64,000 bases of DNA, from contig VWZF01004872.1 of NCBI GenBank assembly GCA_013396755.1, positions 620,001-684,000 on the forward strand. The letters are read 5' to 3'. This document shows, piece by piece, positions 52,250 to 63,205 of the stretch; position 1 is the stretch's first letter, and every line of letters begins with the position of its first letter. The notes below the pieces were generated by a model. It worked only from the letters and a program-made list of their open reading frames with translations. It ran no database searches and was not told the origin of the DNA. Source of the DNA: Sclerurus mexicanus (Eukaryota; Chordata; Aves; Passeriformes; Furnariidae). The position numbers and the translations under genes were made by a program.

Positions 52250-53564
52250 TCTGCTTTAACGTGATACTTAGGACCACAGATTTCAAGACTCAGGTGAGGA
52301 ACTGGGTAGTGCACCACAGCAAACAAAATGTAATCTCAAGAAACCTACCCCAACCGGAAATCTTATGCCAGCCACAGACCACATGAAGTAGAAATTATTA
52401 GAAAGACTAATCTTAGCTTTCAGCACCAGTGTTGTAGAAAGGCCAGTGAAACAGACTAGAGTTTATAAAATGCAATTACCAGACAACTTTCAGTATCCCC
52501 AAGTTTTTGCAAGTGCTTTCTATAGTGCCCTACATTCAAAAATAGAGACCATCAGCAGAAATCCTAGACATCAGACTAGGTCTCTTAAACTTTCTGCAAA
52601 CTCAGCAAAGAGTCTGGAATCTGGCACTGAAATGCAGGAACAGTATAACCTGCTGTTGGACATATATTTTATAGATATTGAGGTTGAGAACTAAGTGTAA
52701 GCTGCAGACTAAGAAGGAAATGCGAACCTGGACCCAAATATAAATCCTCATTGCCTACATCCATATACTGAGAAATTCAGCACAATAGTAACAAAGTAGT
52801 AGATGAAAGCAGTCAGTGCTATGACTCCTCTCCAATATTTGTTTGAGGACCCCATGGGCAACATAGCCCATGCACTGGTTCAGCCCTCAAGCCCTCAGTT
52901 AAGCATAGGGGATCATATGGGGTACCCTTAGAGGGGAACACGGGAGTGACTGCTTTGACCAGCAAGCAGAAAAACCACTCTGCAAATCAAACTGACATGC
53001 ATGAAACCCAGAGCAACAGAATTGCTAAAAGAAAACAAAAAAAAAAAACCCACACAAACCACAAACACACAGAAACAACCAAACAAATAATTTATGGAAG
53101 TTCAAGGGTTATAACCACATCTAGTATGAAGTTACTGGCTTGAAAGTACAGCAGTTCCCACTTGCAGCTATGGAAGTATAAATTCTGAAATTACTCCAGA
53201 TTTCTTTAAAAAACAGAGCACTTTAACTTCATTTCTTTAAATGTTTCCCCTTCTTCAGATTAACTCTCATGAGAAAGACTGCTCTTTCCAGAACAGTTGT
53301 CTGGTGCAGGATGCAAGTTTATGCATTAAAATTGTATGTGCAGCTGACACAAGCCTCTCTCTTGCCTCTGTTTAAGTCATTCAATAACATTGAAGAGAAA
53401 ACCCAGTCAAATGCAAGTGAAATTAATATAATGAAATCATATTTGGATTTTTGTTTTCCTTTGGAGCTTCAGAACAATGGAAAAACTATCTTTGCAATTA
53501 TCAGCTGAGACATACCTTTTAATTTTGAAACTAATCGTGCAGAAAGGCCCCCCCAGTAACTGAT

Positions 53565-53703
53565 GAAAGCGCCATCCCTGGAAGTGTTCAAAAGGTGTGG
53601 GTATGGCACTAAGGAATCCGGCTTAGTGATGAACGCAGTGGTGCTGGTTTAATGGTTGGACTCAATCTTAGAAGTCTTTCCCAGCCTTAATGATCCTATG
53701 ATA
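53565..53703 (+). mobile_element. CR1 LINE 3' fragment
   Basis: Matches the avian CR1 tail containing CCATCCCTGGAAGTGTTC, then GGTGTGGGTATGGCACT and GGTTGGACTCAATCTTAG, and ending TTAATGATCCTATGATAA. Its middle part differs from the tail at 15245-15325, consistent with another CR1 subfamily. Truncated at the 5' end. Confidence 0.88.
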
Positions 53704-55569
53704 ACCATTGTGCCTTTAATCAGTTTCTAGTGAATGAAAGCATGTTCAGGAGATATGACTCCCTGGCTGTTGCTTGTTTTCCATGTCCACAGGGTGCTGC
53801 ATGACATGTCAAGTCCCTATAGCTAAGTATCTATTTAAATAATCCAAAGAGCCTAGAGCTCAAGCAGTGGATTTCAATGTTTAGATAACACAGTTTTAAG
53901 GAGATTTAAACCACATCCTGTATGGTAACCATAGCAAGTAGCTGAGACAGAATGCAATACCCACTGGGGACCAAGCCCTGAACACACTTTTATGTTTCAT
54001 CCTGGCTGCACAGCTTTACTTTTCTGACATCTGCTCTGGATGGGACAGCTCTGCCTACCATTTAGCTGTTCATTCTTACTCTCTTGACTTTTTCTTAGCT
54101 GCCCTTTTGCCAAAGCATGCATGCACCTCATCTTATCTTCCAGCTGTCAATCTCCATCTCTCTTTGCTAGCTTATCTACATCAACCTACTTTCTAGCATC
54201 CAACTTGCTTTATCTTTAGTGTGACTTGTCTTCTACTTGTCACAATCTCTTTGTCAGATCCCAGAGAGCTAACTACATCCATCATATCTACTTCCACTGC
54301 ATTCAGCTTCCCCTTTACAAGGTACACAATGAGTTTAATCAATGTAAAATGATGAAACTACAGAATTTGACATCATAAAGATTAAATGCATGCTAAAACA
54401 ATGGCAAAGCAATGAAAATAATCAACTACTGCTGAAATGTACTTACGTACTAGGAAATGTGTGCAACTGGCAGCTTGAAAAACAGCATGCCAGTTTTTCT
54501 ATGGTTGTTTCCCCTAGAAAAAACTCTGTGCAATGTGTTCAAGTACCCTACAGATGGGATTACTGATGTGCAACTACTTCTGGCTACTACTACCTGTCAG
54601 CTTATAGAGGTTATGAGATACAAACTTCCATTACCATGAGTTTCCCACTAAAGCACACTTCCATGCTTTTCACACTGCTTTCCCACTCTCTTGTGGCAAA
54701 TAAATAGGACACATTTATTTCTTAGTTTCTGTAGGCATCTTAAAACTACAGTTAAGTGTCTAAGCTCTTCTGAGGATGAACACACAAACATATATAGTTC
54801 TGACAATGTGGCAATTGAGACATTGCTTATGTAATAACATTTTGAAGAGGTCAGTCTTGCTACTTCATGAACAAAATTCCCAGAAATAAACCATTTTAGA
54901 TTCTTTAGTCTTCTGTGATATGTGAAAACAAAACAGAACTACAAAAGTTTTGGTTATGGTCTGTTTAATATGAAAATAGCATTGAGAATAGTTCACCAAT
55001 ACCATAAGCTTTTAAAGCTTAGAAGATAATACTTAATCTTGTCCACAGCAGTAGGTTACCTTCTTTCTTATTTTAAAACTTCAGCTGTGAAGCAGTCATA
55101 AATACTCTTTAAATTTTATACACAGAACTGATGAAACAGAAACTTAGAACTTGATCCAGACACTACTAGCTGCAGTGAAGGCTTGATCAGATTTGTGCTA
55201 AAGCCAGACTCTAGCCCTTCAGACCTTATTGGCTAAAATACATACTTGCATTTGTGATACAATAAAGCTAGCGGAATTTCTTTTTTTGACACTGTAAGTC
55301 TGAATAAAGAAAAAAGTTTCCTTTCAAGTTTTGATATGTATAACCCTATGTCCTGGGACCACTGGGCTAATAACAGCTTTTTTTAGTAGCTTTTTGCATG
55401 CTGTCTTCATCTTTTCTTAACATCAGGAAGCCCACTGTATTCCTATTAAGGTATATTAAAAGCAGGTTTCATAGAAGACTGGTAGAGAAAGGGAAAAAAG
55501 ATAATACAGTTTCTGAAACTAAGGAGAAAAGACCCTTCCCTCATCTCCAAAAGAAAACCAGTCACCATC
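53704..55569. other. Single-copy AT-rich DNA, no gene seen
   Basis: No exon, RNA gene or repeat recognised. Open frames are about 60 codons or less. Confidence 0.6.
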
Positions 55570-55882
55570 TGTGGTAGTTGGCTTAACCGCAGAAGTTTTC
55601 ACTGTATTGTAACATGAAGTCTTTACCCCTTTTCCCCGAGTTACCCCCTTTTCCCTGGACTTGTTTTCTCCCTAATTAGTATGCAAGCCTTGGCCAGGCC
55701 AGGTGAGGTCCCCTGATTGGCCCTTTGTTAACCCCTTCCCCATTGGCTGTTAAACCTTTAAATACCCTGACCTGTACTCAAACTCTCTGTCTCTGCACCC
55801 TCCCCTGTGGTCTCCGGTGTGTCTCTGTCCCGCGGGACATGTCCGGGGCCACGTGGGCGAATAAGGGGGAGGCGAGGGGGAG
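55570..55882 (+). mobile_element. CpG-rich LTR of an endogenous retrovirus
   Basis: Begins with the canonical LTR dinucleotide in TGTGGTAGTTGGC (55570). Next comes a pyrimidine-rich U3 with repeated CCCCTTTTCCC words, two CCAAT-type boxes and a TATA-like TTTAAATA. A GC-rich leader with several CpG sites (CCGCGGG-like near 55830, TCCGGGGCC, ACGTGGGCG) follows. AATAAG at 55860-55865 looks like a decayed AATAAA poly(A) signal. The 3' end is unclear, as no convincing CA terminus or target duplication was found. Retained CpGs suggest a younger insertion than the other repeats. No viral genes flank it, so it is a solo LTR or a truncated copy. Confidence 0.7.
55715..55764 (+). promoter_or_regulatory. 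LTR promoter: two CCAAT-type boxes and TATA box
   Basis: GATTGG (55715-55720) and ATTGG (55742-55746) are CCAAT boxes in reverse orientation, as commonly found in retroviral U3 regions. TTTAAATA (55757-55764) lies just downstream at TATA position, which predicts initiation near 55790 on the plus strand. Activity is not known. Confidence 0.5.
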
Positions 55883-55885
55883 TGC

Positions 55886-57410
55886 TCTACTTTCATCCAA
55901 ATGAAAAGGATAGTCTCTAAATCCTTCTGGATTGTGATTAAACCCTCTGAATTTAACAGTATGAATGGATGAAAACACAAAGATGATGATGGATGCAACG
56001 AGGCAGCAAAATAACTGCCTTTGCCAGATTTTTGTTAACATTACTTATGGTAGCACACCTACACATTCAAAGCAATTCTTCTGAAGGATTAAACAGAGAC
56101 AATATGTCTCCACAGTTACTATGCCAAAGGGTGACTTCAGGTTAGGTATTCCCTAATTTCTCTCTGATGCTGGCTGAAAGAGATGGTGAATGATTTCTTG
56201 AGTTTGCACGCTAGAGAAAACGGCACTTTAGAGCAGGCACACGGAGCAGGACTGAAGGGGAAGTAACAAGCCCACTAAGGAGTAACCTGACCAGAGGCTC
56301 ATGCAACATTGTAAAAGGTACAGCCAAGCAGCTACACTGCCCTGCAGTTGTTCAGTGTTAAACAAGGGGTTTGATGAGATGCACGAAGCTGTGAAACAAA
56401 ATCTTGGAATCTTTACGCCTCCAGAGGGGTGTATGCACACACTCACTCCACCAGCCATTTGGTATTCATGCTTCTCATGACCTAAAACCAGAGGTGTGTA
56501 GAGCCTTCTCTTAGCTGTTTCTCAGAGATTTGCTGCTGCCTCCTCCTTTTTCTTAATCCAAGAATAGCATAAATTAGGGCCCAAGTCCTTTGCACAGCCT
56601 GCAGATGCTCTTTGTATGCATGAAAATAAAAAAAACAGGACACAAGCCGGCATGAACCTAGAAGTTTATAAATTAAAACCTCTCGCCACATGCCTCACAC
56701 TGCTCAGCTGACATTACCTACAAGCTCGGGGAACCAAAGTAGAGATGAACATTTGTAAATAAAGAGGGGGGACTTATTTTCATCATCTAATGCACCCAAA
56801 GAAAAGTCAGACTTTGGAATATAAGTGTTCTTACCTTATCCCACAGAGGCTACTCCTGCCATCCCTCCATTACCAAAGCCTTGCTACGTAAACCCAATAC
56901 AGGGTTCAAAAGTGTTTAAGGGAAAATGACAACAAATATTTGAAATGCCCTGTCATGATTCATTTCCCAGAGAAACTTGATGCTGTATTTGCTAATAAGC
57001 AAATGTTAAAGGAGATACATTCATGCAACGGATGAAAAAGCAACAAAAAATATCAGATCCTGCACACACTGTTGGTTTGAAAGGATAAACATCAACCAAA
57101 ACTGACCTAGAAGCAAGGGTTTGTAGAAGTCAACACTATGGCTCAAAAAATGACCATGTCAAAACACACATTATATTCTATTGACCTTGCCTCTTGCACA
57201 GCAAGCAAACATTAAGACCACAAGATTAACACTTGTAAGAACGCAGCTGTACACCATACAGAGGAACAATAGAAGCAAAAAAAGTAATAAAAGCAAGATA
57301 AACAGAATAACTCAGCTATTTTTAAGACAGATTTTTTTATTACATAATCTTATCTAGAAGTTTGTGACTGTTCTTTCTCTCTAGAAACATTTGTTTTGTC
57401 CACATGAAAC
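55886..57410. other. Single-copy DNA, no gene seen
   Basis: Sequence between two LTRs with no viral coding similarity, no exon and open frames under 80 codons. Confidence 0.55.
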
Positions 57411-57906
57411 TGAATATCATAGTTTAACTCCAGTCAGCAACTAAGCATCAGACGGCCACTTGCTCAGTCCCCACCCCAGCAGTGGGAACAAGAATAAGTA
57501 AAAAGTAAACCTCTGGGTTGAGATAAGAAGAGTTCAGTAATTGAAACAAAATATAGCACTAGCAATAATAATAATTGTAGTGAAAAGCAAAGAAAAAGGA
57601 GCAAAACTCAAGAAAAACTAATGATGCACAATACAACTGCTCACCAGCCCATGCTGACTGAGCCAGTTCCTGAGCAGTAATCAGGCCCTTGCCAACCAAC
57701 TCCCTACAGGCTATATACTGAACATTATGTTCTTTTGTATGGAATATCCCTTTGGCCAGTTCAAGCCAGTTGTTTTGGCCATGCTCCCTCCCAGCTTCTT
57801 GCACACCTGCTTGCTGGCAGAGCATGGGAAATTGAAGAACCTTTAATTTAAAGTGCTACTTAGCAATAACTAAAACATCAATGTGTTATCAACATTATCT
57901 CCTTAT
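57411..57906 (-). mobile_element. ERVL-like solo LTR, body, minus strand
   Basis: Read on the minus strand, this matches the widespread avian LTR whose 5' region runs ...GATAATGTTGATAACACA and whose middle contains a TATGGAATATCC-type word (plus strand GTATGGAATATCCC near 57738). Its 3' end (plus strand TTTAACTCCAGTCAGCAACT near 57423) finishes in CA on the minus strand at 57411. A TATATA-like box lies near 57712. The first 80 or so bases of the LTR are absent here but present, inverted, at 57949-58027. The ERVL assignment is from family memory, not a database search. Confidence 0.8.
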
Positions 57907-57948
57907 AGTGACAGGCATATATCTTACTTGACCTCTGCCTCCTCTGAG

Positions 57949-58027
57949 TGCTCTAGTTTCAGATGAGATTTAACTTTCTTTCTAGTAGCTGGTGTAGTGC
58001 TGTGTTTTGAATTTAGTATGAGGATAT
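57949..58027 (+). mobile_element. Inverted 5' end of the same LTR
   Basis: TGCTCTAGTTTCAGATGAG (57949-57967) starts with TG and matches the LTR's own 5' end (family form TGTCCTGGTTTCAGCTGGG). TTCTAGTAGCTGGTGTAGTG and TTTAGTATGAGGATA follow. This piece stops at the same LTR position at which the minus-strand body (57411-57906) begins, with an overlap of only about six bases, so the two look like one LTR whose head has been flipped. The 42 bases between them (57907-57948) would then be flipped flanking DNA. Confidence 0.75.
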
Positions 58028-58234
58028 AGTCCTCAAAATATTCCTTGTTACAACAGGTGAAGCAGCACTGGGAAAAGCCTTAATCCTTCCAAACACCTCC
58101 CACAATGCTAGTCGCAGTCAGCCATTCACTGATGAAATACTCTTCCAAGATGCAGTACAGCTGTATATAAGAGGGCAACAGTGGCAGGCTTGGTCCAATA
58201 GTTGGATTAAGGTTCACCATCCCCTGCTCCATGG

Positions 58235-58345
58235 TCCAGAAAACCAACCATATCCTGGGCTACATTAAAAATGTGACTAGTCTGTCAAGGGAGACTATTC
58301 TGCCCCTTAGTTCTCCTGAGACTCCACCTGGACTTCCACAGGGTC
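58235..58345 (+). mobile_element. CR1 LINE fragment, end of ORF2 region
   Basis: TATCCTGGGCTACATTAAAA (58251-58270), AGGGAGACTATTCTGCCCCT and GAGACTCCACCTGGA near 58318 match the well-conserved CR1 segment just before the 3' UTR. The copy stops before the CR1 terminus, so it is truncated at both ends. Confidence 0.78.
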
Positions 58346-60531
58346 TATGAATTCCTCTACTATGAGCTGAAACCTGCTGCCAAAAGGGAAGAAAAATAAG
58401 CTCAGAAAAAAACCCCAACAAACAAACAAAAAAAAAAGGCAAAAAACCAGCTTCCCTTTCTCTTTTGTGCTATTTTTCACATCACAAAAAGCAACAGTTC
58501 CATGCTGGGAACTGTAGAAGAAAAACAAATTATAGAGAAACTACTGATTTTTGCAGTGGCCTTGTGATTTTTACATTGAGAGAGAAACTGACAATGCATA
58601 CATGTAAATACCACACTAAAAAGGTCATATTTTCCATTTAAGTTTTTCAGGTACACCCTATTTTCACACTGAAAAATTATTCCTGTGTTGATAATCAGAG
58701 ACAGCTACTAGCTGTTCTAGAAACAAGCTGTAGAAGTACTGGATGTACATTATAGTCTTCTCACCAGCACTAGATGGTCCCAGAATACCTAAGGAAAAGG
58801 AGATATATGCTTGGAAGAAGCATCTGTTGGACTCATCAGGCATGCTATTCCCAATGGTTCTGCACACACAGAGGGAAACAGACGGTTTTAGGACACAGGA
58901 GACTGACTACACAGAAAGCTTTTGTATAGGTGCCCTGTAAGGTCCCTGAACCATTTCTAAAAGTATTATACTTACCAAGCAACTGTGAAGCAAGCATACA
59001 GCTAAGGCACAAAAAATCACTAAGTAGTGGAGCCATTCACCATTTCATTGCAACACAAGGTCAGAGAGCTGGAAAGGGACAACAGGCAAAATTTCTGGCC
59101 TGCTAAGACAAAAGCAAGTATCCTTATTTTAACAAAGTATCCTGTCTCTTGCAGACGTCTGTGCAATTCTGCACTCGCAGTGCTTGGTGGTACTTGTTGC
59201 TTTTCCTTTTGCCTGTTGTGGGCATTCAGATGGCCCCTGTTGCAATAGCCAGTGGGTGTTTCATACATTGAGATTTTTTCAAGGCTGACCTTCCAAGTGA
59301 GATAAAAAGGAAGGCTAGGATATGAGTGAACTTGAATCTGAGTCTCAAATAGAATAAATTCTTTGTTTCGGCTGCCCCATAAATCTGGAATATTTGGGAT
59401 TCAAATATAAGTATCTGACCTATGTTCACGTTTTCTCAAAATAGAATTTAAAGATGACGGAGGGAAGGAGGGAGAGCATCCATATGATGCAAGATGTAGA
59501 GTGCCAGGAAGAGAAAAAAATATAGGAAAAAAGGTGACTTAAGAGGACAGATGATTGGTGGCTATCAAGCTTGAACTGTACAAAAAGAATGCTGTCTTCT
59601 CACCTACACAGTACACAATATCCTGTGCAGAACAGGCTTCTGAGTATTAGGTGAGGAACCCTAATTTGCACTGTTCCAATTCAACTGCAGTAGACTACTG
59701 GAGCCCTCTGTCATGATTCCAATGTTCATCGTCTCAAGGTAAAGCTCCACCAAAATTATTGGAATAGCTTAATAAAGTAAATAAAATTAAAATAATTTGA
59801 CCTAAACGTTATATATTGTCACCATTTCCCTTTTTTTCTTTCTAATTTATGGAACCACTATATTCCCTCCTCTAAAACATGTTTACCTTTCTCCCTCAAT
59901 GAAGATTCCTTTCCATCTAGCTACATACTCATCTGTGAATACGTATATGAAATAATGGGTTGTCTTCATGCCCATACTTTTATCATTTATTTTAAGAGTT
60001 TTCACATTGAAAGGGTGTTCTAAATCAAAAGCTAGTGTATTTCTGACAGTCCTTATCTGTCACACATCACCCTTTATCACATTACAAAGGACAAGAATGG
60101 AGCAGGACATGATTTATTGCTGACAGGATTGGCACTCTGAAGAACGGCTGAATGAAAACTTCTGAAACCATCACTGTGTTGATGGCCTTTTCTTCCAGGT
60201 TTGGGGGTTTTTAAAGTCTTATTTTACCTGAACAGTCTGGAATGAAGTAAGTACTGAGAAACCAGTCTCTACCAGTAATTCAGCTCTCACAAGTATCCAT
60301 ATCTTCAGATGTATCTGAAATTCCCAAGGGTATACTCAATAAGAAAAAGTCTATTAAGATGTAGGAATGTTTCACACCTAAAGTCCAGTTATTAAAAAGC
60401 TTCAGTTCAAGAAGCTGTATCCAATGCACAACTATCATCATCACTAGCAGCTCAGAAGAATTAATAAATGGCCAAAGAAATTTTCTACCTGTGTCCTTAG
60501 TTTCCACACACATCCCCCCTTCTCCTTCCAG

Positions 60532-60709
60532 GCCTAGAATTAATTATAAAACAGATAACTTGGAGCACTGTGATCTTCCAGAAAGACAAAAAAAAGAACA
60601 TGAGAATAAATCATCTGTCCTACAGGATATCGATGACAATGAAAACCTGCTAGTTTTGAAGAGTTCTGCCAGTATGGATAAAAGAGTCACTGAAGTTGTA
60701 AAGCATTGA
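60532..60709 (+). CDS. Candidate terminal exon, unknown protein
   Basis: A strong-looking acceptor, CCCCCCTTCTCCTTCCAG (60514-60531), precedes an open segment that runs 58 codons to TGA after one leftover base. The frame starts PRINYKTDNLEHCDLPERQ and is hydrophilic and charged, with no membrane segment, signal or domain I recognise. The same frame is open upstream through the intron end, so the exon start rests on the acceptor alone. No good phase-matched donor or nearby AATAAA was found. It could be a chance open frame in A-rich DNA. Its splice phase equals that of the next candidate. Confidence 0.2.
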
Positions 60710-60823
60710 TTCCAGCTAAAGCAAAGCAATATGTCTTCTACAGATGCTCTTTTTCTACCTTTTGAATAACACATTTTCTTTTCTGATGTTGTTCTTTATA
60801 ATTTCATATTTGGTTTGTTTCAG

Positions 60824-60926
60824 CACAGAACAGCAACATTCTGCTACATTGAAACAAGGTGAATTTCCTGCTAAACAAACATATATAAGGTTCACAGGTT
60901 CACCTAAACACAAGACTGTATTTTAA
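60824..60926 (+). CDS. Candidate alternative terminal exon, unknown protein
   Basis: TATTTGGTTTGTTTCAG (60807-60823) is a plausible acceptor. After one leftover base, 33 codons stay open to a TAA, giving a basic peptide starting TEQQHSATLKQGEFPAK. The acceptor phase is identical to that of 60532-60709, so both could follow the same upstream exon as alternative ends. They cannot be joined to each other, because no donor of the required phase lies in the first. No known protein matched from memory. Confidence 0.15.
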
Positions 60927-63049
60927 CATGTTTTATACAAAGCTATGGTGTCTTCTGGGAGAAATTCTTGGTATAAGAGCCAACATAATTTGGTAATCCA
61001 GATATTCTCATCTAGACATTTACTTCTACTGAGTGGATTCAATTCTTCATCTTCAGAATAGTATATTATGAAAAAATGAGAATAGAACAACTCATTACAT
61101 GTCAATAGCCAAACTGATTTTGACCAAAACACATTTAACACAGTATTTTGACAACAGCCAGTAGGAAACACTAAGAATTGAACAAGTATAGAAAGGCACT
61201 TGTCTGGACAACCACTTGATTCAAGAGGGTAGAAGACTGTGGACTTTTTAAATCACAGAAGTGCTAAGATTGCATTTAATTAAAAGTTTGTCATAATGGA
61301 TTTTCTTATATTTGTGTAGTTACCTTTGAACCTATGTAGAGATTTAGGATCAACAATAACCTCTACAACAATTTGCAGCAAGTAGGTCTTCATGGTAGCA
61401 TTTATCTTAAATCTGACACCTGCTGTTTTAATCTGTTGCTCATTCTTATAAAAGAATGACTCTGCAGGTTTACTTCCTCCATGTCTCCCATGATCAGATA
61501 GATTCCTATTTAATCTTATTCCTCCAGTTTCTTTTTTCAAAGCAGAAGAAACTCTTCATTTAACCATTCCTTTAGCTTAGCAAAGCTATTCCACAGAAAT
61601 CTGAGTCTCAATAAGGAGCTGACTCTCCACTTAAGAAAAAAGCCAGTACCCGGGAGACCTTTACACCCCTCCTTTGTTGCCAGACAGTTTCCATTCTTTC
61701 ATGGTCACACTTGATCTTCAGAGACAGGAATCTAAAAAGAATTGGGGAATCTTGCCCAAGACATCCCTGTTTCAGAGTTGAAGGGTTAATGCCAGCCTCA
61801 ACTTCTGTTTTTAGCTATGAACCTCCAACAGCTACAAAAGTGGTGAAAGCAGCTTCTCTGGGGACAGATAGCATAAGATATTGGTCCCTTCCTTCCAGTA
61901 AGCTGTGGTCCATTAAGGCAAAATGGACATTACTTTCAGTCCTTACCCAGGAAATATCTGATAGCATGTTATGATCCAATGAAGGCAACTGAAAGGAAAA
62001 TACTTCACACACTGTTAAGCTGTCCCACAAAAGTGTCAACACATTAGATTTCCTTTTTTACCTAAGGAATTGCCCTAATTTGTAAAGAAAAACATTCCCT
62101 TGCTGTTATTTTTTGCATTCATTTATACATTCAGGGGATAGTCTGTGAACAGGTACTATAATTCTGGTTCTTTCAGATCATACTTTCAAGTACAGATTTG
62201 ATATGTGTTTTCAATGCCATTTTGGCCCACCAATGTCCAAATGTATTTAATAAGTGAGAAATCTCACACCTCCAAAATGTACTTGCCTATTTCCTGAATT
62301 GCTGACAGATATTCAGCTGTATTGAGAACATGTACGTGTGAATTGAGTCTGCCAGAACCCAAAGTCTGCTATTTCAGTAAATTCCACTAATTGATTCAAA
62401 ACACACTAGAAAATTCAATTTTTTATGAATCCTTTTGGGATAAGTTGTTGCTGTAAGAAACCACTCAAGGACTTAAAACTGCCTCCCACAGAGGAGGGCA
62501 GAAGCCAGTAGTTAGCTCAACAAGGTTGATCGTTCACAGATTGCTAGCTTTTCCTCTGCTCTAAGAGAACACTATGGATAAATCAAGGACAGAAAGAAAG
62601 AATACAACTAGGCAGAACTGAGTTTTCACCCACATGAAATCTTTACATCTTTTAATGCCATCTAAACAAGCTTCCAACTGTGAATGTTCTCCCAGAAGAT
62701 TCAAAACTCTGTGCAAAGATGCAGAATCTGTGTTTCAATGAAGTAGGGACAAGAGAACACAAACAAGCCCCAAGGTCCACTTTACAGCAGGGTGCTGTAT
62801 AGGATACATTTTCCTACTCTTCCCATGGAAGCCAGAAGTCTAGCACTGCTGGTTGGACCATCAAGCCATGGGAGAATCTTAGTGCATAAAAATAAAAAAA
62901 CAAAGGGAATGAAGAAGAATGAGCCAGATTCTCATCAGTGATGCACACTGAGAAAACAAGAGGCAATGGGCACAGACTGAAACACAAAGTTCCATCTGAA
63001 TGGAACAGAACCCATTTTGTAGCATTTAGGTGGTCAAATACAAGTTGTC

Positions 63050-63205
63050 AATAGAGATTGAGAGGCTCCCATCTGCAGATATGCTCCAAAGTCAATTGGG
63101 CACTGTCCTGGGCAATCCATGGTAGCTTACCCTGCTTCAACAGGGTTGGACTAGACTATCTCCAGAGGTCACTTACAATCTCAACCATTCTATGTTTCTG
63201 TAGTG
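63050..63205 (+). mobile_element. CR1 LINE 3' fragment
   Basis: Matches the avian CR1 tail: GAGGCTCCCATCTGCAGATA near 63060, GGGCACTGTCCTGGGCAA near 63098, CAGGGTTGGACTAGACTATC near 63140. The end is CTCCAGAGGTCACTTACAA and CAACCATTCTATGTTTCTG. It is the longest and clearest CR1 tail in the window. Truncated at the 5' end. Confidence 0.9.

Larger units (their letters stand above)
49046..53559. other. Single-copy AT-rich DNA with possible conserved block
   Basis: No gene seen. The stretch holds a short tandem repeat (50686-50717), a non-repetitive block (about 51390-51740) that could be conserved noncoding sequence, a weak terminal-exon candidate at 52163-52249 and an A/C-rich tract near 53030-53095. 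Confidence 0.5.
58346..63049. other. Single-copy AT-rich DNA with exon candidates
   Basis: No interspersed repeat recognised. It contains an A-rich tract (58410-58446), a short GGAGGGAA purine repeat (59458-59476) and two possible terminal exons (60532-60709 and 60824-60926), listed separately. Confidence 0.5.

Noticed and set aside
55570..58027. LTRs at 55.6 and 57.4 kb as the ends of one retrovirus
   Set aside because: They are different sequences in opposite orientation, and the DNA between them has no viral coding similarity.
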